A stretch of DNA of 64,000 bases from positions 62,001 to 126,000 of the forward strand of contig DGBN01000029.1 of NCBI GenBank assembly GCA_002384815.1. The letters run 5' to 3'. Below, one piece after another: positions 1 to 9,241 of the stretch; positions within the stretch are counted from its first letter, which is position 1; the number at the start of each line of letters is the position of its first letter. The notes under the pieces are model-generated. The model did no database searches. It saw only the letters and a list, made by a program, of their open reading frames with translations, and was not told where the DNA came from. A program made the position numbers and the translations under genes. The DNA is from Oxalobacteraceae bacterium UBA4003 (GTDB lineage: Bacteria; Pseudomonadota; Gammaproteobacteria; Burkholderiales; Burkholderiaceae_D).

Positions 1-3000
1 GCCAGCGCATAAGCGACGGATGCAGCGCCGGCATTGATTTCCGGGATCACGACTGCGCGCAGATCCTGCGACTCTCTGGCGATATCGGCCGAGCCGTCTA
101 TCAGCACGGTTGCACTGACGCCGCGCATCTTGAGATTATCGGTAGTCACCACGCCATTTAAAATACGCGCACTACCGTTGATGCCATCAAATGCAAATCC
201 TTCGGAAAACACATCGCGAAAATCCAGCGTCAGGCGACGCGGTATCGATTGCAGACTCAATACGCCGAGCAATTTGGCGGCACCCGGTTCGACTTTCAGA
301 AACTGGCCGGAGGTGATATCCAGATTGATTTTTCCGGTCAGGCTGGGAACGTCAAACGAAAAAGGCAAACCTTTCCAGCTGATGTCTCCCTCCATCTTCC
401 CTTTGCCGCCGCGCAGAACATCCACAAAACCGAAGCGGTTGAGCAGGTTGCCTGCGTTGGTAATATCCAAGTTGTAATCGAGGCTGGAAATGTTGCCGCC
501 ATTTTTAGCCAGCCAGTTTCCCTTGGCTGTCAGGCTTGCGTCCGGATTGGCGAGCGACAGATTCCTGATGCGCCACTCGCGCCCTTCTGTTGCGCGTACA
601 TAATGCGCCAGTAGTTCAAGCCGCCCGAGCTTCTTGTCGAATAATTCAAAATTCTCGGCAACCACATCCAGCGCCGGCATTTCTGTTGCACTGTCTACAC
701 CATCAAGTAAATTCTTGACCTCTGAACCCACTGTTTTCGGCACCACCATCGAAGCCAGGCGTGCGGTGACCTTTCCCAATCCGCGCCCCGACGAAGACTC
801 AATCCAGGTCAGGTAACCCGAGGCCTGCACCGAATCGATATTGGCCTGCCACACGTTGGTGTCATGCGATACGCCAACCACCACTTCATCGAATTTTTTC
901 CCCATCAAGAACAGCTCGTTGGCGCGTGCAGCCAGTATGTTCGGTTCGACGTATTGCGCAATATCGGGCGCCTCCGATGCATCTGCGCCTTTTTTCTGCG
1001 CACTCTTTCCGGCGGCAGTAATCGACGATGCGACGCTAATCCAGTCATCGATATTCAGCGAGTGCAAGTTGACGTTGACCATCAAACCGCCATCCGGCTC
1101 CGGTGCCGGTGTATTAACACCGATGCCGCCACGTACCACACGCCACGCGGCCGCAGTATCCTTCGCACTTTTCTCGCGCAGGTAGCTGCCGACTATGGAC
1201 GGACCCAGTGCCAGCTTGATGCCATCGCGCATGACTGCAGCATTCTCGGACGACAGGCTGGCCTGTTCTATCCTGAGTGGCAAGGCATCCTTGGCGACCT
1301 TGTGCAGAGGGGCAGGGAAAGCCAGACCCAGGCCGCGCAAACTGGAGTCAACCACAATCTCGACGCGTTTGTTCCTGACGCTGATCGTGGTGCCGAAACG
1401 TGTGCTGCCGCTCACCCGGTCTACCAACCTTTGCATCGCCGGCGCAGGATAGTTTTTGCGCAAACCGGCAGCCGACACGGTGCCATCCGCCTTGATCAGG
1501 ACATTGCCGTCTTTTTGCGTGCCGCCGGTTACCGTTAACGGACCACCGAGGAAATTCGCCTTGATGTTTTTCAGCGTCAAACCTTTTTCATCGAATTCGA
1601 GTTCGCCGCTGGTCTGCGTAATCGATGGAATCGCATTCTGCAAAATCACATTGTTATCGGCAAACTTCAGCACACCACGCACCTTGGCTTCCATGATCTG
1701 ATTCAAAGGCAACTTTAAATCAAGCGCAAGCGTGGCATTGCCGCTGGCTTTCGTTTCATCGGTGAAGTGGCCTATCCAGGTGGCGACCGGACTATCCACC
1801 GTGTATTGCACCATGTCTTGCAGAGTACCCGCTGCATGGCCATCGACTTCCAGTACCGGCTCATCCGCCAGCAGGTCGGCAATTACCGCCTTCACATTTG
1901 ATACCTGGGTACCATGCGTACTGCCGCTTTCCCCCTTGATTTCCATCCGCGTACGATCAAACAGTATCGTGCCTTTGATTTTTTCCAGCAGCGGCCACAA
2001 CGGTGTCTTGCCATCGTCGCCAAACATGTCTGGCGCATAATTCAAACCGCCGTTGTCGATCTTGCCGCTAAAAACAAATTCGCCTTTCGGCTTTTCACCG
2101 GCTTTTTGCGTATGAAAGGGAAACTGATTCAAATCGCCTTTTAACTTGACATGACCGTCATGCAGCGTACCTGCGATAAGTGCATCGCCGAGCCAGCTAC
2201 GGAATTCCTCATTCATTCCCAGCGGAAGATAGTTGCCCACCTGGTTCAATTCAAGACCGGACAGGCTGCCCGTCACATCGATAGTGCCCAGCGCATGTCC
2301 CGTCTTTTTGTCCAGCGGCATCAGATGCGTACCGGAGAATGAAGCGGTCAGCCCCTGTTTCACAAGACTTATATTGCGCACATCCAGCAACAATTGATTG
2401 TTTTTCTGGAAGACCCATTTGGCATCCATTTTCAATTTATCGAGCGCGACATCGGGTTCGGAAAAATAAGCCGGCAAAGCTAGCCTGATTTGTTCCGATG
2501 CCAGCGCGAAGGTGCCACCCTGATTATTCGCATCCACATGCCCGGATAAATTTTCAAAACCGGGAATCGCAGGAACCGCAGCGTGCGCCGGCAACCTGGC
2601 GCTGGCGGCACGAGCAGGACGCGCTGGCTGCGCCTTCATCGCCAGTCCTGTGAAATCGCCCTTGACCTTGTACGACTCTATATTCGGATAGCTGCCCTGC
2701 AACTGCGCCGAGAAATTCTTCAGCTTCCCGCGCGGCGCAAAATCTTCCAGCAGGCGCAACTGCGTCGCCGGCAAAGGCAAACGGGCTACAAAATCGGCCC
2801 ACGCCTGCAGATCGAGTGAAACAGCTTGTACCTCTATGCTCTCCGATTTTCCGTTTTGAGCGGCGATGTAATGTTCACTCATCGTGGTCTTGGGTAGCAC
2901 CAGTCCGTCATCGGTTTTCAGCGAAAAATCGCGTACCGAAATCGTATGTCCACGCATGCCGAAAGTCGGCACGCCATCACGCGTGCTGCCTTCCAGCGGC

Positions 3001-4016
3001 TCGCGCACTGAAATACGCCCGTTCGCATACGCCAGCGACAAGGGCGGCATATCCTTGCGCAATTGGGACGACACATTCGACAGGCTCAGATCGGCAGTGA
3101 AATCGACTACCCGTGCATGATCGAATGCCAGCCAGGCGCGCATCGAGCCGCTGGCCTGCTGCAAATCAAACGGAAAGTCGAGATAGGTTTTCCAGGCGGC
3201 GAGATTGGTGTCGCGCAAGTCGGTATACAGTTCGCCCGTCCAGCGCGTCGCATCGGAAATTTTTTGTGCAAAAAGCGGATGATCAAAAGCTGCACGCACA
3301 TCCAGTGGTGCAGCAATGGCAGTCGGCGGTGTCGCCTTCAACGCAAATTTGTGATGCCGCCCACTGTTATGCAAGACCATATTGACATTGCCGAGCAATA
3401 GTTCGGGCGCCTGGCGCAGTCGGTCCTGCCAGCGCAAGCGCCCATTCCTGATCGTGATTTCGCGTTGTGACAGTATCCAGTCGGCAGCCTTGCTGTCGCC
3501 GCTTTTCTGCAAATCGAGCAGCAGACCGGCAACATAGAAATTGCCATGCGCATCGCGCTGGATATCCATATCAGGCTTGTCGATTTCCAGGCTGTACAGA
3601 CGCAAGTCGGCGGTCAGCACCGACAACCATGACACGGTGGCCGACACTGCCGGTAATTGCAGCGCCTTGTCGCCATCCTTGTCGTAGACCACGACATTGC
3701 CCAGCGCCAGATGCGGGCGCAGGCCATCCCAGGATGCGGTAATGGTTGCTATCGATACCGGACGCCCTATCGCTTTGGTCGCGACTTTTTCCACATCGAC
3801 GCGGTAGGCGGATATCTGCGGCAGAACTGCGTAACGCAAGGTGAGGAACAGCGCACAAAAAATGAAATACGCCAGCACCAGAAATTTCAGCAGCCAGCCC
3901 AGCGCATGGTGACTGGCTTTATTGGCGGCGCGAAACGATTGTTGAAGCGTACGCCAGCATAGCCGCAGCCGATCGGCAGTCAAGGTCTGGTTGGGAAGGC
4001 GTGGATCTGTCGGCAT
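1..4016 (-). CDS. yhdP: YhdP-family AsmA-like envelope protein (partial, 3' end off window)
   Basis: An open minus-strand frame runs from an ATG at 4016 to the window edge, giving about 1338 residues without a stop. An in-frame TGA lies just upstream, so the start can only be this ATG or the adjacent TTG at 4019. The protein starts with a short cytoplasmic segment and one membrane helix (about residues 42-62, LLKFLVLAYFIFCALFL). A very long beta-rich periplasmic part typical of the TIGR02099/YhdP group follows, with repeated AsmA-like segments such as LKGDLNQFPF and GKINLDITSGQFLKV. YhdP, TamB and YdbH are bridge-like proteins implicated in moving phospholipid to the outer membrane. The gene is divergent from glnE with about 120 bp between the starts. 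Family assignment is from remembered sequence character; the missing C-terminus should be short, because relatives are about 1270-1400 residues. Confidence 0.85.
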   Translation of the reverse strand, partial: MPTDPRLPNQTLTADRLRLCWRTLQQSFRAANKASHHALGWLLKFLVLAYFIFCALFLTLRYAVLPQISAYRVDVEKVATKAIGRPVSIATITASWDGLRPHLALGNVVVYDKDGDKALQLPAVSATVSWLSVLTADLRLYSLEIDKPDMDIQRDAHGNFYVAGLLLDLQKSGDSKAADWILSQREITIRNGRLRWQDRLRQAPELLLGNVNMVLHNSGRHHKFALKATPPTAIAAPLDVRAAFDHPLFAQKISDATRWTGELYTDLRDTNLAAWKTYLDFPFDLQQASGSMRAWLAFDHARVVDFTADLSLSNVSSQLRKDMPPLSLAYANGRISVREPLEGSTRDGVPTFGMRGHTISVRDFSLKTDDGLVLPKTTMSEHYIAAQNGKSESIEVQAVSLDLQAWADFVARLPLPATQLRLLEDFAPRGKLKNFSAQLQGSYPNIESYKVKGDFTGLAMKAQPARPARAASARLPAHAAVPAIPGFENLSGHVDANNQGGTFALASEQIRLALPAYFSEPDVALDKLKMDAKWVFQKNNQLLLDVRNISLVKQGLTASFSGTHLMPLDKKTGHALGTIDVTGSLSGLELNQVGNYLPLGMNEEFRSWLGDALIAGTLHDGHVKLKGDLNQFPFHTQKAGEKPKGEFVFSGKIDNGGLNYAPDMFGDDGKTPLWPLLEKIKGTILFDRTRMEIKGESGSTHGTQVSNVKAVIADLLADEPVLEVDGHAAGTLQDMVQYTVDSPVATWIGHFTDETKASGNATLALDLKLPLNQIMEAKVRGVLKFADNNVILQNAIPSITQTSGELEFDEKGLTLKNIKANFLGGPLTVTGGTQKDGNVLIKADGTVSAAGLRKNYPAPAMQRLVDRVSGSTRFGTTISVRNKRVEIVVDSSLRGLGLAFPAPLHKVAKDALPLRIEQASLSSENAAVMRDGIKLALGPSIVGSYLREKSAKDTAAAWRVVRGGIGVNTPAPEPDGGLMVNVNLHSLNIDDWISVASSITAAGKSAQKKGADASEAPDIAQYVEPNILAARANELFLMGKKFDEVVVGVSHDTNVWQANIDSVQASGYLTWIESSSGRGLGKVTARLASMVVPKTVGSEVKNLLDGVDSATEMPALDVVAENFELFDKKLGRLELLAHYVRATEGREWRIRNLSLANPDASLTAKGNWLAKNGGNISSLDYNLDITNAGNLLNRFGFVDVLRGGKGKMEGDISWKGLPFSFDVPSLTGKINLDITSGQFLKVEPGAAKLLGVLSLQSIPRRLTLDFRDVFSEGFAFDGINGSARILNGVVTTDNLKMRGVSATVLIDGSADIARESQDLRAVVIPEINAGAASVAYAL

Positions 4017-4135
4017 CAATCAAAAAGGTCGGTGAATCGACTTCGCGTAGAATAAAACAAGCTGACAGGCAAATCGGCTCGCACACTATAAAACCAAGCT
4101 TACATCTCAAGAACTCTAGGATACTCTCTCATACC

Positions 4136-6856
4136 GTGACCAACCTGTCTTCTACCCCAATTACCGCCTCCCGCTTTTATACCCGATGGCTCAATGCCGA
4201 TGCAGGCCGTGCGCAAAAGGTAGCCGAAGTCGGCAAATTATCCCTGAACTCGACCATTTTCGGTGAACTCTTACAAAACGAAACAGATGCTGGCGCCAAT
4301 TTGCCAGCCGCCATGCGCCGCGTGCGCAATCTGGTGATTGCCACGCTGATCCAGCGCGACCTCGGCGGCCAGGCCGATCTGGCGGAGGTGGTCGATACGA
4401 TGACGGCTTTTGGTGATTTTGCAGTGCAGACCCATCTGGCGGCAGTGAGCGCCGAATTGATGGCGATACACGGCACACCGATAGGCGACGAATCAGGCGA
4501 GCTGCAGGAAATGATCGTGCTGGGCATGGGCAAGCTGGGCGGCGGCGAGTTGAATGTGTCGTCCGATATCGACCTCATCTTCGTCTATGCAGAAGATGGT
4601 GATACCGTCGCCACCACGCCGGAACAACGGCCGCTGTCGAACCACGAATTTTTTACGCGGGTCGGCAAGAAACTGATTAGCGCCTTATCGGAAATTACCG
4701 GAGACGGTTTTACCTTCCGCGTCGACATGGCCTTGCGCCCAAACGGCGCATCCGGCCCGCTGGCCGCCAGCTTCAACATGGTGGAGGAATATCTGATCGT
4801 GCAGGGGCGCGAGTGGGAACGCTACGCTTGGGTCAAGGCGCGCGCACTGACCGGCAAACCGTCCGACATCGCCGCACTGGAAAAAATCATCCGCCCTTTT
4901 ATCTATAGACGTTATCTGGATTACGGTTCTATCGATGCGATCCGCAATATGCACGCACAGATACGCGCCGAAGTCACGCGACAGGAAGCACGCCATCCCG
5001 ATCGCAGCAACAACGTCAAGCTGGGACGCGGCGGCATACGCGAAATCGAATTCCTCGCACAGGTACACCAATTAATACGCGGTGGACGCGACGCCGCCTT
5101 GCGTGATCGTTCAACACGCGGCACCTTGCGCACGCTGGCCGAAAAAGAATTGTTCAAGCCGAAAGTCGTAGCCCAATTGCTGCACGCCTACACCTTCCTG
5201 CGCAATCTCGAACACAGACTGCAATATCTGGACGACGCACAAACCCACAACTTCCCTGCAAATGAAGCAGATCAGCTGACCATTGCAAGGATGATGGGAT
5301 ATAACGATGTACCTGCCCTGCTGGCCGCGCTGGAAGAACAACGCGCGCTGGTTGCCAGGCATTTTGACGAGATTTTCAGCGACAAAACGAATGACAAGGA
5401 ATCCGACACTCATGTCGCCGCAGACTTGCATGCCGTGTTGACAGAATCTGATAATGAACAGGTAATCGAAACCTATTTGACCAGTCTGTCATTCGACCAT
5501 GCTGGCGATGCAGCCAAACGTCTGCTTGCGACCTGGCATTCGCCGCGTCTGCAATCCTTGCCGGAAGCCAGCCGCAACAAGCTGGTCGCGCTGGTGAATG
5601 CCTCACTGCCCTTGATTGTCAAAGTAAGCGAAGCACGCTCGAGCACGCTAGGGCGTCTGCTGGATTTTCTGGAAACCATCGCGCGCCGTGCCGCCTATCT
5701 TGCCTTGCTGACTGAATATCCACATGCGCTGGAACGCGTAATCCGCATGATCGCCGCCAGCGATTGGGCCGCCAAATATCTGACTCGCCATCCGCTGCTG
5801 CTGGACGAACTGCTGGACAATCGCACGCTGAAAGCAGCACCCGACTGGAATGCATTTGCACGCGATTGCCGTGAACGACTGGACGAAACACCAGGCGATA
5901 CCGAACGCCAGATGGACGTGCTGCGCGAAATGCACCACGCGCAATTGATACGCCTGCTGGCACAGGATCTGGTCGGTGACATGAGCGTCGAACGCCTGGC
6001 AGATCATTTATCCGAACTGGCAGACAAGCTGGTCGAAGCAACCATACAAACCATCTGGAAAGGTTTGCCGAATCGCCATCGCGAAGAACCGAAATTCGCC
6101 GTCATTGCCTACGGCAAGCTGGGTGGCAAGGAACTCGGTTATGCCTCCGACCTGGATGTCATTTTTCTGTATGACGACGACGATCAGGATGCACCTGCGC
6201 TGTACGCCAAGCTGGCGCAGCGCTTCATTACATGGATGACTGCGCACACACCAGCCGGCATATTGTTCGATGTCGATATCGCACTGCGGCCTGATGGCGC
6301 CAGCGGCTTGCTGGTTTCTACCGTTTCTTCTTTTGAAAAATATCAAACTACTTCAGCATGGCTTTGGGAGCACCAGGCATTAACCAGAGCACGCTTCTGC
6401 ACCGGTGATGCCGAAATCGGTGCACGCTTCGAAGCGATCCGTGAAAGCGTATTGCGCCAGACACGCGATCCCGTCGCACTGAAAAAGGAAGTACTGGAAA
6501 TGCGCAAGAAACTGCACGACGCGCATCCCAATCGTACTGACCTGTTCGATCTGAAGCACGACAACGGCGGCATGATCGATATCGAATTCATGGTGCAATT
6601 CCTCGTATTGCGCGACTCGGCACAGCATCCTCATCTGACCGGCGACATCGGCAATATTGCATTGCTGAAGTTATGCGGCGAACTGGGACTGATCGATACC
6701 GTCTTGTCGGGTACCGTGGCCGATGCGTATAGAACATTCCGTAAGCTGCAGCATCAGATTCGGCTACAGGGAGCGGAACGGGCAAGGGTTGAAATGGAAC
6801 GAGTCGCGCCAGAAATTGCAGCCGTAGTCGCCTTATGGGCGGCGGTATTTGCATAA
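4136..6856 (+). CDS. glnE: bifunctional glutamine synthetase adenylyltransferase/adenylyl-removing enzyme
   Basis: GlnE attaches AMP to, and removes it from, glutamine synthetase in response to PII, tuning ammonia assimilation. Two nucleotidyltransferase halves are visible: GMGKLGGGELNVSSDIDLIF near residue 130 and AYGKLGGKELGYASDLDVIF near residue 658. Each has the G-S-D-x-D type metal-binding core, and each is followed by a helical GlnD-linker-like domain (for example GRGGIREIEF and NGGMIDIEFMVQF). The frame is open back to 4001, but that would overlap the divergent yhdP start. A GTG at 4136 gives 906 residues beginning MTNLSS, which fits the family (about 900-950), and a weak AGGA lies upstream. 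The stop is followed by a long intergenic region carrying a repeat element. Confidence 0.93.
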   Translation: MTNLSSTPITASRFYTRWLNADAGRAQKVAEVGKLSLNSTIFGELLQNETDAGANLPAAMRRVRNLVIATLIQRDLGGQADLAEVVDTMTAFGDFAVQTHLAAVSAELMAIHGTPIGDESGELQEMIVLGMGKLGGGELNVSSDIDLIFVYAEDGDTVATTPEQRPLSNHEFFTRVGKKLISALSEITGDGFTFRVDMALRPNGASGPLAASFNMVEEYLIVQGREWERYAWVKARALTGKPSDIAALEKIIRPFIYRRYLDYGSIDAIRNMHAQIRAEVTRQEARHPDRSNNVKLGRGGIREIEFLAQVHQLIRGGRDAALRDRSTRGTLRTLAEKELFKPKVVAQLLHAYTFLRNLEHRLQYLDDAQTHNFPANEADQLTIARMMGYNDVPALLAALEEQRALVARHFDEIFSDKTNDKESDTHVAADLHAVLTESDNEQVIETYLTSLSFDHAGDAAKRLLATWHSPRLQSLPEASRNKLVALVNASLPLIVKVSEARSSTLGRLLDFLETIARRAAYLALLTEYPHALERVIRMIAASDWAAKYLTRHPLLLDELLDNRTLKAAPDWNAFARDCRERLDETPGDTERQMDVLREMHHAQLIRLLAQDLVGDMSVERLADHLSELADKLVEATIQTIWKGLPNRHREEPKFAVIAYGKLGGKELGYASDLDVIFLYDDDDQDAPALYAKLAQRFITWMTAHTPAGILFDVDIALRPDGASGLLVSTVSSFEKYQTTSAWLWEHQALTRARFCTGDAEIGARFEAIRESVLRQTRDPVALKKEVLEMRKKLHDAHPNRTDLFDLKHDNGGMIDIEFMVQFLVLRDSAQHPHLTGDIGNIALLKLCGELGLIDTVLSGTVADAYRTFRKLQHQIRLQGAERARVEMERVAPEIAAVVALWAAVFA

Positions 6857-6919
6857 CAGTTACGGCAATAGCGGATGACCAATGCATGTGCATGGCTGAC
6901 AACATCGATGTGCAAAAAA

Positions 6920-7018
6920 GTTATCCACGCTTTTTGTGCACAGCCCTGTGGATAAGCTGAGCGCAAGCGGGGTATGTCATTGATCTGAAAGAGAATTAAT
7001 TCCCTGCACAATCTGCGC
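6920..7018. repeat. intergenic element copy A with inverted DnaA-box-like ends
   Basis: This block begins GTTATCCAC, continues with the palindrome TGTGCACA and then CTGTGGATAAG, so TTATCCAC and GTGGATAA form an inverted pair resembling DnaA boxes (TTATCCACA). The 84 bases from 6935 to 7018 align without gaps to 8214-8297 with about 64 identities (76 percent). The similarity continues well past the palindrome through the motifs TATGTC, AAAGAGAA and CTGCACAA. It lies directly downstream of glnE. No terminator U-tract is obvious. Function is unknown. Confidence 0.65.
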
Positions 7019-7347
7019 AAGTTCCATGGCTGACAGCTTGCTTGCGCAATCCCCTCATTACGATACGTGCCCTACCAACGACCTGCCGAAGACTGAAAAT
7101 TTATGCGATTGGATTAATCGCTCAAGCTCCGCTCTCACACGCCTTGCATGAAATGACATGAGCGCCGCTGCGATCAGACAGCACCGCATCAGGCCCGACA
7201 AAAAACCATTCAAACTGGCCGGCCATATCTTTCTTAACGCGACATTCCTGTTTTCATTCAACATACTGGCTATAAAGACACCGAAATCCAGCGGGCACGC
7301 AGTATACTTTGTCTTTTGACCGCAATCGCCTTAATCGAAGGATTTCC
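7019..7347. other. intergenic region between repeat copy A and yjdM
   Basis: About 330 bases without a supportable gene. Short minus-strand frames here have no family resemblance and no convincing ribosome binding site. The last 40 bases must carry the yjdM promoter and leader; AAGGA sits about 8 bases before the yjdM ATG. Confidence 0.5.
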
Positions 7348-7695
7348 ATGAACACCTTGCCTGCATGTCCACAATGCAATTCCGAATTTACCTATGAAGA
7401 TAGCGGCCTGTACATCTGCCCCGAATGCGCACACGAATGGCCAGTTAACGGGGTAACGGCAGAATCTGTCGAAGAAGGCAGCAAGGTCTACCGTGATTCC
7501 GCCGGCAACGTATTGCAGGATGGCGATACCGTCACCGTGATCAAGGATTTGAAATTGAAAGGGTCTGGCGGCACCATCAAGGTCGGCACCAAGGTCAAGA
7601 ATATCCGCCTGGTCGATAGCGACCACGACATCGACTGCAAGATTGACGGCTTCGGTGCCATGAGCCTGAAATCGGAATTCGTCAAAAAGGCATGA
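7348..7695 (+). CDS. yjdM: YjdM/PhnA-family zinc-ribbon protein
   Basis: A 115-residue protein with an N-terminal zinc ribbon: CPQCNSEFTYEDSGLYICPE has two CxxC pairs within the first 30 residues. The compact C-terminal domain (SKVYRDSAGN, GDTVTVIKDLKLKGS, IDGFGAMSLKSEFVKK) is diagnostic of the PhnA/YjdM family. The family was once linked to phosphonate use by name, but its molecular role is not established. The ATG at 7348 is preferred over the upstream in-frame start at 7309 because AAGGA precedes it and homologues start MNxLPxCPxC. It is followed closely by an unknown gene in the same direction. Confidence 0.9.
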   Translation: MNTLPACPQCNSEFTYEDSGLYICPECAHEWPVNGVTAESVEEGSKVYRDSAGNVLQDGDTVTVIKDLKLKGSGGTIKVGTKVKNIRLVDSDHDIDCKIDGFGAMSLKSEFVKKA

Positions 7696-7755
7696 CCGTG
7701 CACGGGCGAATCAGGTTTGCACCGCAACACGCCGATTTTCCTGCCGCGTGATTCC

Positions 7756-8163
7756 ATGCTGCCGACATCGCCCCTCCCGATACGCACCGAGTGCCCGCCC
7801 GGCACTTGCATATGCGAGCGCGAAAGTTTGCTGAACGACCCGACCGGCGATATGCGCGTCCTGCTGCTGACCCGGATGGAAGAAAGAAAACTGATCGCAC
7901 GGATAGAAAGTATTTCCACCTATGCCGACTTGCTGCATATGGCGGAACGCATACAGACGCAGTTGGGAATCGTGTTGCAGATTGCACCAGGCACACGCGA
8001 AGTCCGTACGGTGCGCGGCTTGACTATAGAACTGCTGGAACGCCCCGGACTATGCAAGAAAATACGGCAATCAATTCCGGCTGCAATACGAAAATGCCTG
8101 GATAAGAATCCGGAAATTGTCTACGCAATTCTGGATGCGCACGATCTGTTCAGCGATAGATAA
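7756..8163 (+). CDS. conserved hypothetical protein with Cys motif
   Basis: A 135-residue reading starting MLPTSPLPIRTECPPG. An upstream TTG at 7717 is also in frame but has poor ribosome-binding-site spacing. The N-terminus carries CPPGTCICER, three Cys in a short stretch that could bind metal. The rest looks like a compact helical domain (TRMEERKLIARIES, LLHMAERIQTQLG, CLDKNPEIVYAILDAHDLF). I recall similar short proteins in other Burkholderiales but know no function. It probably shares a transcript with yjdM (60 bp gap). The 3' end faces the FAH-family gene across repeat copy B. Confidence 0.65.
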   Translation: MLPTSPLPIRTECPPGTCICERESLLNDPTGDMRVLLLTRMEERKLIARIESISTYADLLHMAERIQTQLGIVLQIAPGTREVRTVRGLTIELLERPGLCKKIRQSIPAAIRKCLDKNPEIVYAILDAHDLFSDR

Positions 8164-8204
8164 AATATCGCAAAACAGCAAAATGCAAAAGTAACTCTGC
8201 AATA

Positions 8205-8297
8205 GTTATCCACTGTGCACAGCTCTGTAGATAAGCTGCATGAAATCTCGCTATGTCGTTGCTCTAAAAGAGAAATCATCTGCTGCACAAATTGCGC
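8205..8297. repeat. intergenic element copy B
   Basis: Second copy of the element at 6920-7018. It keeps GTTATCCAC, TGTGCACAG and GATAAGCTG, but the right inverted arm is CTGTAGATAA, and six bases are missing between TTATCCAC and TGTGCACA. The following 84 bases match copy A ungapped. It lies between the convergent 3' ends of the 7756 gene and the 8317 gene, so it is not a promoter for either. Confidence 0.65.
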
Positions 8298-8316
8298 CTA
8301 TTCATCACTCTTGCGC

Positions 8317-9030
8317 TCAAATAACGGTCAGCTTCAGACCGCACACACCTTCAATCATGCCTTCCAGCTGATCACCCTTGTTGATCGCACCGACGCCCGC
8401 TGGCGTTCCAGTCATGATGAGATCGCCCGGCTTAAGTTCAAAGAACGTCGACAGTATGGAAATCTGTTCCGCAACTTTCCAGATCATTTGATCCAGGTCG
8501 CCCTTTTGCCTTACCTCGCCATTGACCTTGAACCAGATACCACCTGTGTGCGGATGGCCTACGTCAGCAACCGGAATCAGTGCCGAGCAAGGTGCCGAAT
8601 GTTCAAACGCCTTGCCAAGCTCCCACGGACGGCCCATTTTTTTTGCCACGCCCTGCAGATCACGCCTGGTCATATCGAGCCCAACACCGTAGCCGAAGAT
8701 ATGATCCAGCGCCTTATCCACCGCGATGTTCTTGCCACCCTTGTCTAGTGCCACTACCAATTCAAATTCAAAATGCACATCAGATGTTTCCGGCGGATAC
8801 GGAAAATCCTGATCGACAATAATGTTGTCCGGATTCTTTTGAAAGAAAAATGGCGGCTCTTTGTCAGGATCGTGGCCCATCTCGATCGCATGCGCTGCAT
8901 AGTTACGGCCTATGCAATAAATGCGGTGTACCGGAAATAGCTTCTTCGTACCTCGTACCGGTAAAGCCGGAATGACGGGCGCGGGGATAACGTAAGTCTG
9001 ATTTTCAGTTACCAATTTTTCGCTACTCAT
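8317..9030 (-). CDS. fumarylacetoacetate hydrolase (FAH) family protein, fumarylpyruvate hydrolase-like
   Basis: A 237-residue soluble FAH-superfamily enzyme that probably cleaves a beta-diketo or related C-C bond. Visible motifs: the family opening HRIYCIGRNYAAHAIEMG; the metal-binding stretch HFEFELVVALDKGGKNI, whose acidic residues bind Mg or Mn; GYGVGLDMTRRDLQ; and the C-terminal PGDLIMTGTPAGVGAI signature. It most resembles fumarylpyruvate hydrolases of gentisate pathways and YcgM-type oxaloacetate tautomerase/acylpyruvase proteins. No other ring-cleavage gene is adjacent, so the physiological substrate cannot be assigned. GGAG lies about 9 bases before the ATG. The gene is downstream of gapA on the same strand but separated from it by a terminator. 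Confidence 0.88.
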   Translation of the reverse strand: MSSEKLVTENQTYVIPAPVIPALPVRGTKKLFPVHRIYCIGRNYAAHAIEMGHDPDKEPPFFFQKNPDNIIVDQDFPYPPETSDVHFEFELVVALDKGGKNIAVDKALDHIFGYGVGLDMTRRDLQGVAKKMGRPWELGKAFEHSAPCSALIPVADVGHPHTGGIWFKVNGEVRQKGDLDQMIWKVAEQISILSTFFELKPGDLIMTGTPAGVGAINKGDQLEGMIEGVCGLKLTVI

Positions 9031-9152
9031 TGAAAACTTCTCCGGACAATATAAATTTTGTTTAAAACCTGTGCTTCACCCACCGAACAACGGCCGATAG
9101 AAGTATTTCCTGCATTCATGCGGGGTGAAAATAGCAATGATAAAACAAGAGA

Positions 9153-9207
9153 TAAAAAAAGCCCCGTGTCGAACTGCCTAATACATAGCGGTTCAAACCC
9201 GGGGCTT
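9153..9207 (-). terminator. rho-independent terminator after gapA
   Basis: AAGCCCCG at 9159-9166 pairs with CGGGGCTT at 9200-9207. An inner GAAC/GTTC pairing extends the stem. Read on the minus strand, the stem is followed by seven T residues (complement of 9154-9160), as expected for a terminator of the leftward gapA transcript. Confidence 0.85.
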
Positions 9208-9241
9208 ATTCATGCAGCAAGAAACTGCATGTCAACGTTGT

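Noticed and set aside
4001..4135. N-terminal extension of glnE to 4001
   Set aside because: It would overlap the divergent yhdP start and adds 45 residues that look like translated non-coding sequence. The GTG at 4136 gives normal family length.
6920..7018. Replication origin based on TTATCCAC boxes
   Set aside because: Only one inverted pair is present, with no AT-rich unwinding element and no dnaA, dnaN or gyrB nearby. The same element recurs at 8205.
6936..7018. Short coding sequence with in-frame TGA read as selenocysteine (TGC in the second copy)
   Set aside because: In one frame the two copies encode similar short peptides and a TGA in copy A aligns with TGC in copy B. DNA-level conservation explains this, and there is no start signal or Sec insertion element.
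9191..9201. GGTTCAAACCC-like stretch suggesting a tRNA T-arm
   Set aside because: It is part of the gapA terminator stem. No acceptor, D-arm or anticodon arm can be drawn around it.
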